The position numbers were made by a program, and so were the translations under genes. Of a DNA stretch of 64,000 nt, positions 10,798 through 22,536 are shown piece after piece. The stretch is taken from contig MU405221.1 in NCBI GenBank assembly GCA_022836615.1, positions 124,001 through 188,000 of the forward strand, in the 5' to 3' direction. Numbering within the stretch: position 1 is the first letter of the stretch; each line of letters begins with the position of its first letter. Source of the DNA: Annulohypoxylon bovei var. microspora (Eukaryota; Ascomycota; Sordariomycetes; Xylariales; Hypoxylaceae). The notes under the pieces were generated by a model. The model was not told the DNA's origin. It searched no databases and was given only the letters and a program-made list of their open reading frames with translations.

Positions 10798-11953
10798 AAT
10801 TGATTAACTATAAAACCACCATTTGTAGATATAAACTGGTGGAGTTGTAAGACGTTTGCAGGTTGAATGGTTGATATTTTTATACCCGTGATTTTACGGT
10901 ATATAAGTTGAGGGCTGTAAAAATACGGTAAATGGATCTCATTATGCGGCGCTATTGTAGTAGTGGAAGTATCTAAGTGGAGGCTAGAATCGGACTTGCC
11001 GCTTACATAGACTTGATTACCTAGATCGTCGTAGCCTCACCGAGCGCTATTACGTACTTTCGCCTGCTTGCGCCGGCAAGCCCAGGAAGGGAATGCCGCT
11101 AATAGGGTAGGGAAGCTACCCTGCGTAGCTAGTTCGGTGCCAGGAGGAGCAATTGCTACCGCGGGATTGGGTAGAAAGACTGAACATCAATTACTTACAT
11201 TACATGAAAACGACGAACTGCGATGGACCCGGAGTAAGTCGGTTAAACTAACGACAGGTGCACATCTTATCGGAAATGACGATGCCGGGACTCGGTTAGA
11301 TTAGGTAAATCATCGTGAAAATCAAGTCCGATTAATTTAGATACTCGGTTAGAAACCTCCGTATCGTGAACGCCGTGTAGCCAAACCGATCAGGTTCAAC
11401 GCTCCAACATCCAACATCCAATATCCAATATCCAGCATCCAGCAGCACTCAGTGGTGCGTATCGAAACTCCAAAACTCCAGGCCTAAACAAGACTCCTTT
11501 CTAATACCCTATTATGCACGCCCCGGAAACCCCCTTCCCTTAATTACCAGAACTCCCATGGTCACCTGACTCAAGGATGCAGTCCGTAAATCAAATGCTT
11601 TCCCCTGTACGTTATATCCTCTCCTCACTCCTCTCCTCGATGGAATTATGTATCGGAATTAGTCCACTAAAATCGGGTATCGTAGCCTGAAGGGAAGTGC
11701 AAGACCGTCATGCTGTCCATGTAGCTCGTGCGAATATGGGATGGGTATGGGTCGTATATATCCAGTATCCAGTCTATCCCAGGAACTTCTAGTCTATGTA
11801 TATGAATGTTGTATGTTCTGGTATCGTCGGAAAAGTTGCCGTCGTAATTAGCTCCGCCGTGTCGTATATCATCATAAGTAGGTCGCCATGATCCTATTTT
11901 TGGAAGACGTTCCTAGAGGCATCTAGAGGCGATTCAATCTGATTTCAAGCCCT
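10798..11953. other. Spacer with small minisatellite
   Basis: No supported gene. A short tandem array of CCAACAT/CCAATAT/CCAGCAT units lies at about 11404-11443. The distal part probably holds the 3' untranslated region of the minus-strand FYVE gene. Confidence 0.5.
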
Positions 11954-12911
11954 TCAAAACGTGCTCCAATTCCAGTCTCGGGGAACACTCATGGCAACGT
12001 CCTGATGACGGCCTTTATGGCCATTTATGGGAGTTGAAACAGCCGGGCTCGTAGGTGCCGTTTCCGAGCCCATATGCGTAGAGGAGGCTTCGCTAGAAGC
12101 CTGGCTGTTTGTCCGGCTACGCCATGCTTTGAACTCCGAAAAACAATGGGAACATGCTCGGCTAGGCGTACCTCTCGGGTTATAGTTTGCGTCTTGATCG
12201 AGAGGAACGTCGAAGGCAGAATGCGAGTCACAGAATATGTTGCCACATTTTCGGCAATGGTGCCGGCGCGTCCAGTAGTTGAAGTGGCGCATACATGACG
12301 GCTCGTCGCATATTGAAGAATCCGGATCGGGCTAAATTTAAGAAATCAGCTGAGGGTCTTGTAATACCATGGAAGATAGGATGAAGTCATGTGGTTTGAG
12401 GTGTCGCAGCGCGCAGGGCTGCATATCTGAGACACAAGGGTCGCAGATCCAGACTTACCTTCCAGTGTTGTCGCGTTGGTTGCGCCGTTGGCTTGGGAAA
12501 CATATCCAGGTCCCATTCACCATCTACCCATTTTCCACTGTCGCCCGTGGTGCGACGGCTCAAACGACTAAGCGCGCTCAACCCAGTCAGGTTAATAAAA
12601 CTATTATTAGGCGATACCTGACTGTCATCATCTTGCGCTTCCGTCTTTCTCCCTATCATCTTCTTTGATGGATGCTCTGTCGGTCTTAAAACGGCGGGCA
12701 TGTAAAGTGGTCGTAATCGCTGGCGATGATAAGGCTTTGGCGACGTTGGCGAAGTATTGTTAGATGTGCTTAGAGGCGAGATCTGCTGGGATTGATAACC
12801 TTGCGACGGGTAGGTCGGGGATTGCGACGGTATGGTAGGTTGCTGCTGATAAGGGAAAAAATGCGCCTGTGGCTGTTCATGTAGCCTAGGCATGATGAAA
12901 TCGGTTGCCAT
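11954..12911 (-). CDS. FYVE-type zinc-finger protein (PI3P-binding, endosomal)
   Basis: Two exons on the minus strand, 12911-12459 and 12331-11954, give 276 residues. The 127-nt intron runs from GTAAGT to TTTAG. Splicing restores the FYVE signature: HWKPDPDSSICDEPSC, then RRHHCRKCGNIFCDSH, ending SRACSHCF (about residues 149-220). WxxD, R(R/K)HHCR and RxC are the PI3P-contact elements of FYVE domains, and the C-x2-H at CDSH matches the variant seen in yeast Vps27. The N-terminal 130 residues are Gln/Pro/Ser-rich and disordered-looking, and the C-terminus is Ser/Thr-rich. I infer binding to PI3P on endosomes or vacuoles, with no catalytic domain. The start is the first ATG of the open frame (MATDFIMPRL). 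Confidence 0.85.
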
Positions 12912-15900
12912 CCTCCTTTGACAATGTCGTAATTGTAATTAGAATACCAGAGTTTGGGACAACAGTAGGTGGGAGAATATCCAAAGGAGAACAAAGCGGG
13001 TTCCTATAAGGATGGTCGAGGACTGGCGAATGCTGGGGCAGCGATAAGCGGCGTAAGCCGTCGCGCGACCAATTTATTGTGTAATAAGAATTGCTCAACC
13101 CAAACACCGCTAATAAAAACAAAAGCCACCACCGACTTTGGCTGCCGTAGAAAACACCTAAGTAGGTAGGTAGGTATGAATCGTAAAAGTTAACTAATGG
13201 ATGGTGAGGCTATCGCCGGAAAGTTTATGATTTTGGTTTGGAGCGTGTTCAAAGGCCTAGATCTCAACTCTAAGTCGTTACTGCGCAACTAACTATCTTA
13301 GGTACTAAGGTAGTGAGTGGGAAAACGCTTGTGATATGTCGCCTAGGTGGTAAACGATTAAGCTGGGATTGATGATTGATAAGGTATGGATAAGATTAAA
13401 TAAAAGGTATTGAGACTTATGTCAACTCGATCTAATGCCCAAATACGAGGGATTAGGAAAAGAATACCTTTTGCATAAGGTAGGAGGATATATGAAAATA
13501 TGGCATTGGATGTATGTAAGGGAGAATAGAGGGTTAGTATAGTAGTAATAGGGGAGAGAAGAGAGGTAGGAGGGATGATGATAATAACGTTCTGTCAAAT
13601 ACACTTGCCCAAGACCGTAGTCGACCGGTCGTGGTGGCACTTTGGTGGACCGGGAGCCCCTCGATACATCCAAGCGGCGTCCACTTACACAGTATTTCAT
13701 GTTACTCTGATTGGTTGATACAAGTCAGCTAAGTCCACAGAATCCAATTCGTACTGTGCTCTGCTCTTTTAGGTACTAGGTACATTAGACATGTATGCAC
13801 GTTGAGATAGTTCCACCAAATATTCTTTTCTTGCGAGATAGTTTTCTGGAATTTCCTCTACAATGCGCAACACACGTTCCTTTCTTCGTTTATTCTTTCA
13901 ACATGAATAAAAGAATTTGACAACAGCCATAACCAACTACTAGTTACAGTAACATTCCGACGTAACCGATCAAAATCTACAACAGATGTAACAGATTTCT
14001 GTCCCTCTTAGACCTAGGGTCTCTCTTCTTCACGATATGCATCCATAGTATGTACTTACACACAGTACAGTAGCAAAAATGGATTATGCTTGCTCGCCTG
14101 TCCTCTTGCCCAATTTGTTTAAGGTCGCTGGATACCGATCTTCGGCGGTTTAAAATCCGTCGACTTACGTCAGGTTTCTCCTCGGACCCTTCCAGCCCTT
14201 CTTTTTTCGTCGATGTCTGTCTCATCAAGCATTCTGGGACATTTCCTCCGCAACTACGAAGTAAATCACGGCATACCAGTATCCAAAAGTGAGTAAGATC
14301 GATGAGACGACAACTTGAGCAATCACTTTCATCGTCCATCATAAATCGGAATTAAGTAACCTCGAACCATATTCCCAGAAGAGAACCGACTGCCTGATAC
14401 AATGACATTCAAAGAAAACCTCGCATTTTGGAGTTGTTTGTACTACGCCGGCGCGCCACCCCGTCCTTTATTACGTTTAACTACTACAATAGTTAGGCTC
14501 CGGAGCAATATATCGCGATGTAACCAGCCTTGCGGGATAAGTAGTCAGATTTTATGCACCATTATAACTATCTACCGATTGTCAAGTCGATAAAGATCTG
14601 GAAGGCCTGTTAACGATGACTTCATACTCGTCACAATCTAGCCGTGCGTTGTTTTTCTCGAGATCCGGTCGGACGGCAAGATCTACACTACATAGTGTGT
14701 AGGACCTAGACTCTTGGTGGCTCCACTATGGACCGACCACCCGCAGTACGCTGCTTTTCTATAGCAAGGTTATCCTCGACTCGTCAAGTAGAAGCTGAAG
14801 TGAACCCATCAACCGTTTCGAAGAACTTGTCACTTAATAATAACAGTAAGATGCAAGCGCCAGATTGCCATCTTTACGACCTTATGCAAGACACGCTAAA
14901 ACCCGCGGATCTCGAGGCAGCAACGAGATCTAGAAAAATTAGTAACATGAACTCTAGTCTCTCGGCATCTTCAATTTGATATTCATACCTTAGCCCCTCT
15001 AAACACTTTAGCGCGGCGATGGGAGCGGCACAGTCTAACACAGTGTTTGTGATGCTGCAGGTTTATCTTTGAGTCCTCGTTGATTGGACGTTACAACTTC
15101 ACTAATGCCTGTGCGTTAGGATCTTCGGCCTCGAAGTCGAGGCTCCTTGCTCCTGTACGACAGCATCCAGGTTGTCAAAGTCGCCAGGGTCTTCTTGACC
15201 GCCGGATTAGTTTGTGTATTGTGGTACCTACGTACACACTACGCACCACTGGACTGGACTGAGGACTCGAATGGCCAACGGCCTGAAGACAGCTATGGTA
15301 TTGGCTGACCACCTCTATATTTCTTATTTGGCCTGCCACAATTTCTCACGTGTCAATGCTATCCACTAGATGTACGAGTACATACTACTCACGAAGCACA
15401 GCTTAAGCACTGACCGACACTAATAACGCAAGCCTCGTGGTTTGACATCATACAGGAATCATACTTATCTAGGTAAGTAATCGACGAACATCCATGACAC
15501 TGCGGGTATCACTCGCAAACATACAAACTCTCAAAGAAGAAATTTACGTTCAACCATCCCACCGATCAAGTAATATGCAAGATCTAGAAGATCAAGGTCT
15601 CTTTGCGATTCCCGTTTCTCATGCGCCTTTTCTAATATGCGAAGTGAACTACGTATGCACCTACTAGTACATGGCGCATACTACCTAGAATTTTATTGGA
15701 ACAAATCTCCAGTCCCGAGTTCCACACAGTGAGACTCCAATTATAGTGTATGTATGTTGCCCCGCGGAGCTTGGAAAGGGGTCCTCGAAGTGGACCGGAC
15801 CTTGACTTTGTTATCGTCAAGACTTGATTGGCTTTCCGCGCCAGCTGGGCAAAATATTTCCAACTCAAGAGATCTTCAGCCTGGCGGGGTTAATACCGGC

Positions 15901-16214
15901 ATCCCGAACTGCCCGAGTCAGCTTCCGCAACCCAATTGAAGACATTACTCAGTAACCCAGCAACTCTCGCATGCGGCATTACTATTGACGATGGTCAGAC
16001 TTGCATGCTGCGAGAGTGGTTTACCAAAGAGAGCATTGGAAGGCATTTCGATATTATTAATGGTATTTGTTAATGATATTAGTATAATCATGTAGGTGAA
16101 GATTCCGGGTATCTGGGTCACCTCCCCGTTCCCCGCGGGGTTATACCTAGGTACTAGTAAGTATATCACGATCATTAACATCAAGGTATTTGAAGCATCA
16201 CTTAACAAATCGTA
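12912..16214. other. Gene-free spacer
   Basis: The right-hand 300 bases upstream of 12912 on the minus strand are the FYVE promoter area, with an AGGTAGGTAGGT run near 13153-13168. The remainder holds only short ORFs without recognisable features. Confidence 0.5.
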
Positions 16215-18365
16215 TTATTCATTTGACCCAGCCAAATTGTCATTGACACCGTCAACCCACCGGCCACTCTTGCCGCCCTCCTTTAGAACGACTCTCAGGT
16301 CTTGGATGCTCATCCCTTTATCTACTGATTTACACATATCGTATACAGTAAGAGCTGCTATAGAAGCAGCTGTTAGAGCTTCCATCTCTACCCCTGTCTT
16401 GCCTTCGCAAGCTACAGTTGCCTCGATCTCGACTCGACCACCATTCTCTTTCTTATTATCATTGTCGTTTTCATGTACAACTAGGTCCACAGTAACCTTG
16501 GTGATCGCGATAGGATGACATAGTGGTATTAGATCCGATGTTCGTTTTGCGGCCATGATCCCTGCCACACGGGCAACCCCTAAAACATCGCCCTTCTTGA
16601 TCTGATTCTCTGTTATGAGCTTGCAGGCTATCTCATTGGTGAAGTGAACGCTGCAGGTCGCCTTGGCGATTCTCTTACTCGGCGTCTTTTCCGAGATAGA
16701 TACCATGTGAGCAGAACCAGACTCGGACACATGTGTCAACTTGGCAACGTTGTCCTTTCCATTAGGTCGCAGGGTCGTATGTGAGAAGCACCGCAGCTGT
16801 TGCCCATGTACGATGTTATTTGGCGGGGTAGGCAACCAGGAAATGACCCTATTTGGAGTTGAAGGTATGACGAGAGGATTCCTTACAGCATCCCAAGTCG
16901 AGACCTGTGAGCGGCTATCCGGCATGAATCGCCGCGGACCTGACAGATGCTCGTTCAGTTCGAGTCCTTCCAGTTGCCTCAGATCGGAATAGCGAGTGTT
17001 TATATGATCCCACGTAGGTTTATTTGTCCTACGGGATAGGAGTTGTCACCCACCTATCAATATCATCGGCCTGTTCTTCATATGCTCCAGTTCGCCAATA
17101 CCAGCGTGCTTAGCCTTTTTCCTCTTCACGGCCATGCCGATGACCTCTAGAAGCCTATGCTCATTAGGCGCCAAGTGAAGAGAAGTTGGCTCGGTTGATA
17201 TTTGTTGTCGTCTGTCCATCTCAATCTTTTTCATTGTCTCATAAGCTTCCTCATCAATCGGGTTTCCATCATTAGATTCTCTCAATATATCACGCAATGA
17301 GATCTCCGCGTTTCCAAAAAGACAAACCTTGAGGTTGCCATCGCTTGTGATGCGAAGACGATTGCAGGTCCCGCAGAAGTTATGTGTCATGCTGGTAATG
17401 AAGCCAATCTTGCCAACAAAACCAGGGATTCTGTAGGTCTTGCTCGTGTCGTTCTTGTGATCTCGCACCTTTTCCAGGCCAGGAAATTTCTCCCGGATAC
17501 GATCCAACATCTCGGAGTAACTAAACATTTTACCCTCGTTCCACTTATTGCCATCGAATGGCATGTATTCTATGAACCTCACTTCAATATCTTTCTCGCG
17601 AGTCATCTCGACGAAAGGAATAATCTCCCGGTCATTGATCCCTCGCATGATGACCGCATTGATCTTAAGCTTGATGCCGGCCCCATGCTTGTTGAGCTCG
17701 AATACCCTCTCAATGCTTTTCATCACAGCATCGAAGCCTTTTCGCCGAGTCATAATTTGAAACTGCCATGGATCTAGTGTGTCGAGGCTCAAGTTGACGC
17801 CAGTTAGTCCAGCTTCGACCATGGCCTCGAGCTTCCGGTGAAGAGCTATGCCGTTGGTGGTAAGACAAAGTTCCCGCAGACCATACGGTCGAAGAGCACC
17901 GATCTGGTTCATCAATGATAAAATATCTTTCCTAATAGTAGGTTCCCCTCCTGTGAGGCGGATTTTGTTAACGCCCTGAGAAACAAACAGGGATGACAAC
18001 ATAACAACCTCAGGGGTCGTTAGCAACTCTCTCGGGGGAGAAAGAGGAACTCCTTCCTCCGGCATACAGTAGATACATCGAAGATTGCACCTTTCTGTGA
18101 GTGAAATGCGCAGGTAGTCATGCTGTCGCTGAAAGGTGTCCGTAAGAAAGTCCGAAAACGGCTTTGCATCTTTCAACAACTGCTGGCGGGAAGGCTGAGC
18201 GGGCGGCGTCTGGATCAGGCTTTGCGACCCCGGAATATCAGGAACTACCGCCGTTGCTGCCGTACCCAATCGTCGCAGAGACTCGACACAATGCTTTCTA
18301 ATCGGTGTTTGTAGACCCCTTGATGCGACCCATGCTAGATGAGTTGAGAAAGTTCTATGCGCCAT
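16215..18365 (-). CDS. cnxABC: Molybdenum cofactor biosynthesis protein, MoaA-MoaC fusion (MOCS1/cnxABC type), spliced form
   Basis: Minus-strand exons 18365-17054 and 16939-16215 give 678 residues when the 114-nt intron (17053-16940, GTGGGT...GTCAG) is removed. The product makes cyclic pyranopterin monophosphate from GTP, the first Moco step. The N-terminus looks like a mitochondrial presequence (MAHRTFSTHLAWVASRGLQ), matching the location of this step. MoaA part: radical-SAM cluster CNLRCIYC (C93, C97, C100), GGEPTIRKDI, and second cluster CGTCNRLR with a downstream Cys. MoaC part: LTHVSESGSAHMV, KKGDVLGVARVAGIMAAKR, LIPLCHP, GVEMEALTAAS, YDMCKSVDKGM, so the known catalytic Lys/His/Glu/Asp residues are all present. 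Start: the ATG at 18365; the open frame extends upstream only with non-ATG codons. Aspergillus cnxABC has the same domain order. Confidence 0.88.
16940..17053 (-). other. Optional in-frame intron containing the only stop between MoaA and MoaC
   Basis: It is 114 nt (38 codons), so removal keeps frame. It contains the TGA at 17048-17046. The other codons from 17045 down to the MoaC part are open in the same frame. Donor GTGGGT is weak, acceptor TGTCAG is good, and a possible branch point ACTGAAC lies about 20 nt before the acceptor. Confidence 0.7.
17046..18365 (-). CDS. cnxABC: MoaA-only isoform (MOCS1A type) from the unspliced transcript
   Basis: If the 17053-16940 intron is kept, translation stops at the TGA at 17048-17046 and gives 439 residues ending NRPMILIGG. 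The C-terminal Gly-Gly is a conserved, functionally needed feature of bacterial MoaA and human MOCS1A. The spliced form replaces it with IGPRRFM. The same gene therefore appears able to make a MoaA with a free GG tail and a fusion without it, as known for human MOCS1 and, to my memory, reported for Neurospora nit-7. Confidence 0.7.
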   Translation of the reverse strand: MAHRTFSTHLAWVASRGLQTPIRKHCVESLRRLGTAATAVVPDIPGSQSLIQTPPAQPSRQQLLKDAKPFSDFLTDTFQRQHDYLRISLTERCNLRCIYCMPEEGVPLSPPRELLTTPEVVMLSSLFVSQGVNKIRLTGGEPTIRKDILSLMNQIGALRPYGLRELCLTTNGIALHRKLEAMVEAGLTGVNLSLDTLDPWQFQIMTRRKGFDAVMKSIERVFELNKHGAGIKLKINAVIMRGINDREIIPFVEMTREKDIEVRFIEYMPFDGNKWNEGKMFSYSEMLDRIREKFPGLEKVRDHKNDTSKTYRIPGFVGKIGFITSMTHNFCGTCNRLRITSDGNLKVCLFGNAEISLRDILRESNDGNPIDEEAYETMKKIEMDRRQQISTEPTSLHLAPNEHRLLEVIGMAVKRKKAKHAGIGELEHMKNRPMILIGG

Positions 18366-19100
18366 CTTGATACCAGTAGGTAAGATGTTTCGCCGAACTG
18401 AAAATTTAGGGGTCACGATACATCACAGCTAATGCGATTTCCCTTCTTTTTAATAGGAAATGTCTCTTTGAAGCTTGAATGAGTTGACAGTCGATTGTTC
18501 ATGAACAATAGGGAAAAAAAGATTAGAATTGTTGCCACGATTCGCGGAGATACCGGTACTGTATGTACCTAGGTATTGTACCTACCCTATGAAGCTGAAA
18601 TGAGTCAGCACAGCTGCTATCGCTAATAGAATTAAAGCCAAAACCTAAGGTCGGATAAGCATAAAAAGTGGATCAACGCGGGGCGCATTCCGAAGTCGTC
18701 GCGGTTTCCCACTGGACCGGAACCACGAGATACGTAACAAGGTTGAAAGATTGACAATTGACTTTGTACCCCTGGAAGTTAACAAAAACATGAAAATGTG
18801 AGGCTCCCTTTTCCTAATTTGGTCTCAAGTTTTTGTCCCAGTGAGCGAATAACTCGAAAGAGTTGACTGACCAATCATCTAATATCATTAGACTTGTCAC
18901 TTTCTAAAACCTTTAAAGTGACAGTGGAGAATCGATCATCGGTTGCGACGGTCAGCTCCGCCGTGTTGACGTGGTTATGACTTGAAGGTCTCACGGTATA
19001 CTCGCTGGCCTCATTATCGAGCTATATTGGCTCGCGGCTCATTCCCCTATGACAACTATTTTTAATACACAGCACCGAACTAATTCGGTGAATATATATC
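18366..19100. promoter_or_regulatory. Divergent promoter between Moco gene and WRAP73
   Basis: 735 bp between the two start codons. TGAGTCA at 18601-18607 is a perfect Gcn4/CPC1-type site, and CGGATAAGC near 18652-18660 holds a GATAAG core of the AreA/NIT2 type. Nitrogen control of Moco genes makes the GATA site plausible, but such short words also occur by chance. Confidence 0.4.
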
Positions 19101-20802
19101 ATGCGCTTCTCGAAAGCTCTTCAGTGTACTTCACTATCCCCTTATTTTAAGTTACTCAGTATAAGAATCAGATGCTGACTCGTAATAAGCATCGCCTCAC
19201 TCTCATCCGAGTCCAGATGGTGAATTAATTGCGACTCTGTTACCATCAAGCATCGTTATCCGAGCCATTATATCTTTAGAAGTCCTTCGAACCATAAAAC
19301 TTCCACCGGATATCACGACCGGTGTGACAAGTTTTTTATGGTCACCTTCATCTACGAGGGTCCTAGTCGCTCTCATAGATCAGATACATGTGTTCTCAGC
19401 CAGAGATGGCGATTTCCACGGTATTGTTAGGATTCCGCCGTCGACCGCGAGGTCTAGCTTCATCGATTTCGGGGCTATTGATCGCGAGGTGTGCATCTGG
19501 TCGCCTTTCGGCATCAAGTTAACTCTCGTCAATTTTACAAGCTCAAAAATAGTAGAGATCGCAAACCCTAAATTTTATAGCACCGCCTCTGCGACCAAAG
19601 GATGCTCTTTTCGGGCAAAGACAAATCATCTTGCGCTGCTCACGAGGTCTTCTGGGAAGGACATGATTAGTATCCATTCTCCGGGGACGAGAGAACTTCA
19701 ACGATCCTGGTACCCGGACACCATCGATGCCCAAGGATTAGCGTGGACCCCGGACGGGAGATGGTTGGTGGTGTGGGAATCATTCGCTCAATCCCCCAGG
19801 GTCCTTTTCTACACATCTGACGGTCACATTTTTAAGGATTGGAACGGTCCCCTCTTACATGCACCTCAGGACATGGGTCTACAATTTTGCACCGGCGTGA
19901 AAACATTCACACTCAGCCCACATGGTCAACTCGCCGCAATTTCCAACGGCTCTACCTGCATATGCATCCTCAATACGCCATCCATGGTTGAAGCAATGCG
20001 GCTCCGTCACCCATCAGTTATCCATCCCAGGGATACATTGCAGGTAAGTAACCCCTACGGCAGGGTTGTGAAAACACACGTTACCTAACTGACCATGAAG
20101 ATCTGGCAAGAACAAAATACCCTTCCAAATACTGGATCATTTTCCCTGCCAGCATTCGTCAAGGCCGCGCAAGCGGTGACACCACAATGGACAGCCCTGA
20201 ATAGCCTCCAGGAGCCCATGTCTGGTTGTAATTTTGCCAAATTCGACTGTTCTTCGTCTCTCTTGGCCACGAGGTTGGAGGATTCGCCAGGTACGATCTG
20301 GATCTGGGATCTCCCTAGTTCCGATCTTCGGGCTGTGCTTATGTACCATGCGAGTGTAACAAAGCTGGAATGGCACCCTGTGCATCCAGAACTTCTCCTT
20401 ATGAGGTGCGAGGGTGACAGCTATGGTAGTCTCGTGTTTGCCTGGGACCCTCTAAGCCATGGTCCGCGATCTATTGATATGGCAGGTCAATTTCCAGAAT
20501 CCCTAAGTGGTAAAACATACGCCACATGGATACGAACTAAGACGGAGTCTGCAGCACTATTCTTCACTGACAGCACAACCTGCATGGTTGTTTCCCTTGT
20601 AGATTCAGATGGAGAAACTCTCCCCTGGCATACCGATTCTGAACCTGATAGTCCCACCAGTCACGAGAGCGATATAGACATGCAGTCATCACCAAGACTC
20701 GCATATCCTCAGTCAGAAGATGCTGAGGACAGCATAAACATTGACTTAGATGATGACTATACGGGCGAGCTAGATGACACATTTCAGTTCATCAGCCGCT
20801 AA
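19101..20802 (+). CDS. WRAP73: WD-repeat protein WRAP73/Wdr8 homologue
   Basis: Three exons, 19101-19125, 19190-20043 and 20101-20802, give 526 residues. Exon 1 is only 25 nt and encodes MRFSKALQ plus one base. Joined across a 64-nt intron (GTACTT...AATAAG, branch CTGAC) it gives MRFSKALQSSPHSHPSPDGE, which lines up with the MNFSEVF...FSPDGK start of animal WRAP73. The second intron (GTAAGT...GAAG, 57 nt) follows DTLQ and precedes IWQEQ. Family blocks include GLAWTPDGRWLVVWES, then FAKFDCSSSLLATRLED and IWIWDLPSSDLRAVL. WRAP73 works at spindle poles and microtubule organising centres with an MSD1/SSX2IP-type partner. The acidic Ser/Asp-rich C-tail is disordered. An alternative exon-1 junction (donor GTATAAG at 19159, acceptor at 19216) also keeps frame but deletes the conserved SPD. 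Confidence 0.85.
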
Positions 20803-22536
20803 GGTGCGCAAGGGTTCTATCATATCTCGAGTAAATGGGACAGAAATCTAGGCACCCAGCACTGCGGAATAATGATCATTAGCTTATTCCCGGAAGGCAA
20901 AGTCGACACCTCCGAATGCAAGAATGGCCTTTTAGTCGCTCAAAGGCCGCAGGGTTTGCGCGAATCTCATACTACTTGTGAAGCAATGAACTCCATCTAC
21001 TATGTACGTTTGGATACCTACCACTAGCTGAGCGAGCAGGACAGAAAGACTCGGTATCAAAGCTTTGCATTATACTTCATCATCAACTTCACCCAAAGAT
21101 CGTGGTTAATTCAATCGATTAGATCCGCGTCAGGAGTAAGCCAATCTTATAGGCCGGTTAGCTAGGTAGAGAGCTAGGGTGATGATGGAGGGCAGTCTCG
21201 CAAAACCAACGGCCACCATCGGTATGCCGGGCAATGATACCCTTGCTGTGTCACGCCATGCACGAAAACATTCTTGGAAAGATTCCAATCTGCTTGTCGA
21301 CAACAGACGTTCTGGCCTGGACAAATACCCAACCATTAACTACCAGTATGTACAAATTCACGTCGCCGGTTGACGCTAGTACGAAGCACGATTTTGTACC
21401 TCGGAAATTTTTATGGGCTATAATTCTCGAAAAAGTTCAATGGCTGTAGGCGCAGCAAATTCGAAGCCATTAAAAACGCCACTGCACCCTTGTCTGCAGA
21501 TCGCGTGGTCTCCCCAACTTGACAGCATTGTCGAAAATGCTTATATTTTGATGAAGCTAGAGCTGGAAATCCGACGAGAAAACCATCTCAGATCCATGGA
21601 TCTCGACTATCTCCCGCCCCCCACACTATTCAGTGAGCCTCAGATGGTACGCTGGCTGTCCTCACTGCCTACATAGGTACCTAACCTATATAGGTAGGTA
21701 TCCAACGTTTACCAGGTTCATGGAATCAAATGAAGTCCTTGAGAACCAATTACCTACCCCACAGGAGGCTAGATTACCTATCCTCGAGGTCTCTTACCTT
21801 AACTACTCTCTTTCTATACATCTAGCCCAGGGTCGTCTCCTCACTGCTTGTATTTATAACAAGCTCTGTCACTGGGTACCGAATACTTCCTTGTTGGAGC
21901 AAGGGTCATCAGTCCTCTCTCTAGGCTGCCAGCCTCGACCGACTTTTACGGCTTGATCCCCGCCCAGACTGAATAGGGGAGGGGGAGTCTACCTATTTGG
22001 TATGCTGTCAGATTTTATAGCAAGCTCAACGACTTGTGATTTCCGGTTCGCTTTATCATGCAGGCAAAAGAATGGCTCCGACTATCTGACGGCAGTATCC
22101 TATTGGGTTATGCGTGATAAACAAAAATAACATGTTCACGACTATGTTCATACATTTCTCTGCGGTCATGGGTGTCTTCATCACTGACATCTCTGACCCA
22201 ATCGGTGATGTATGCTACATGGCTGCTGGCTAAAGGATACCTACTGGTCGTACCCAACACGTCACGGTCTATCTTTAAACGTTTCCCTGCATAGATCTAA
22301 CTTACCTACAATATATATCACCAATTCTCAGACTGCTATCTTGTGTAACTCTTATTAGGTGTCGTCTTCATTGTCATCGCGTACCTTCGGACCCTAGATA
22401 TAGTCGTGCAACATATAAAGAGCCCCATCGGATCTTTCCTACTGTTGTGCTCGTTTCACACGATTCTCTCGCCAAGGGTGCTCCCTGCCAAACATTTTTA
22501 AGTAAACTCTTTGAGAGCTGCAGCTGTCCGTTCACG
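20803..22536. other. Spacer
   Basis: Small frames such as 21440-21676 (starting MAVGAANSKPLK) are not recognisable and have no neighbour exons I can join. An ACCTATATAGGTAGGTA tract lies near 21680-21700. The 3' UTR of WRAP73 and the promoter of the RRM gene lie at the ends. Confidence 0.45.

Noticed and set aside
12969..13169. Small plus-strand ORF upstream of the FYVE gene
   Set aside because: Lies in the promoter area, no motif, ends in the AGGTAGGT repeat.
16215..16925. MoaC as an independent gene starting at the ATG at 16925
   Set aside because: The frame is continuous with MoaA through an in-frame intron, and fungal homologues are fusions; kept only as a less likely alternative.
21440..21676. 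79-codon plus-strand ORF (starting MAVGAANSKPLK)
   Set aside because: Moderately protein-like, but no match I recognise and no joinable neighbouring exons.
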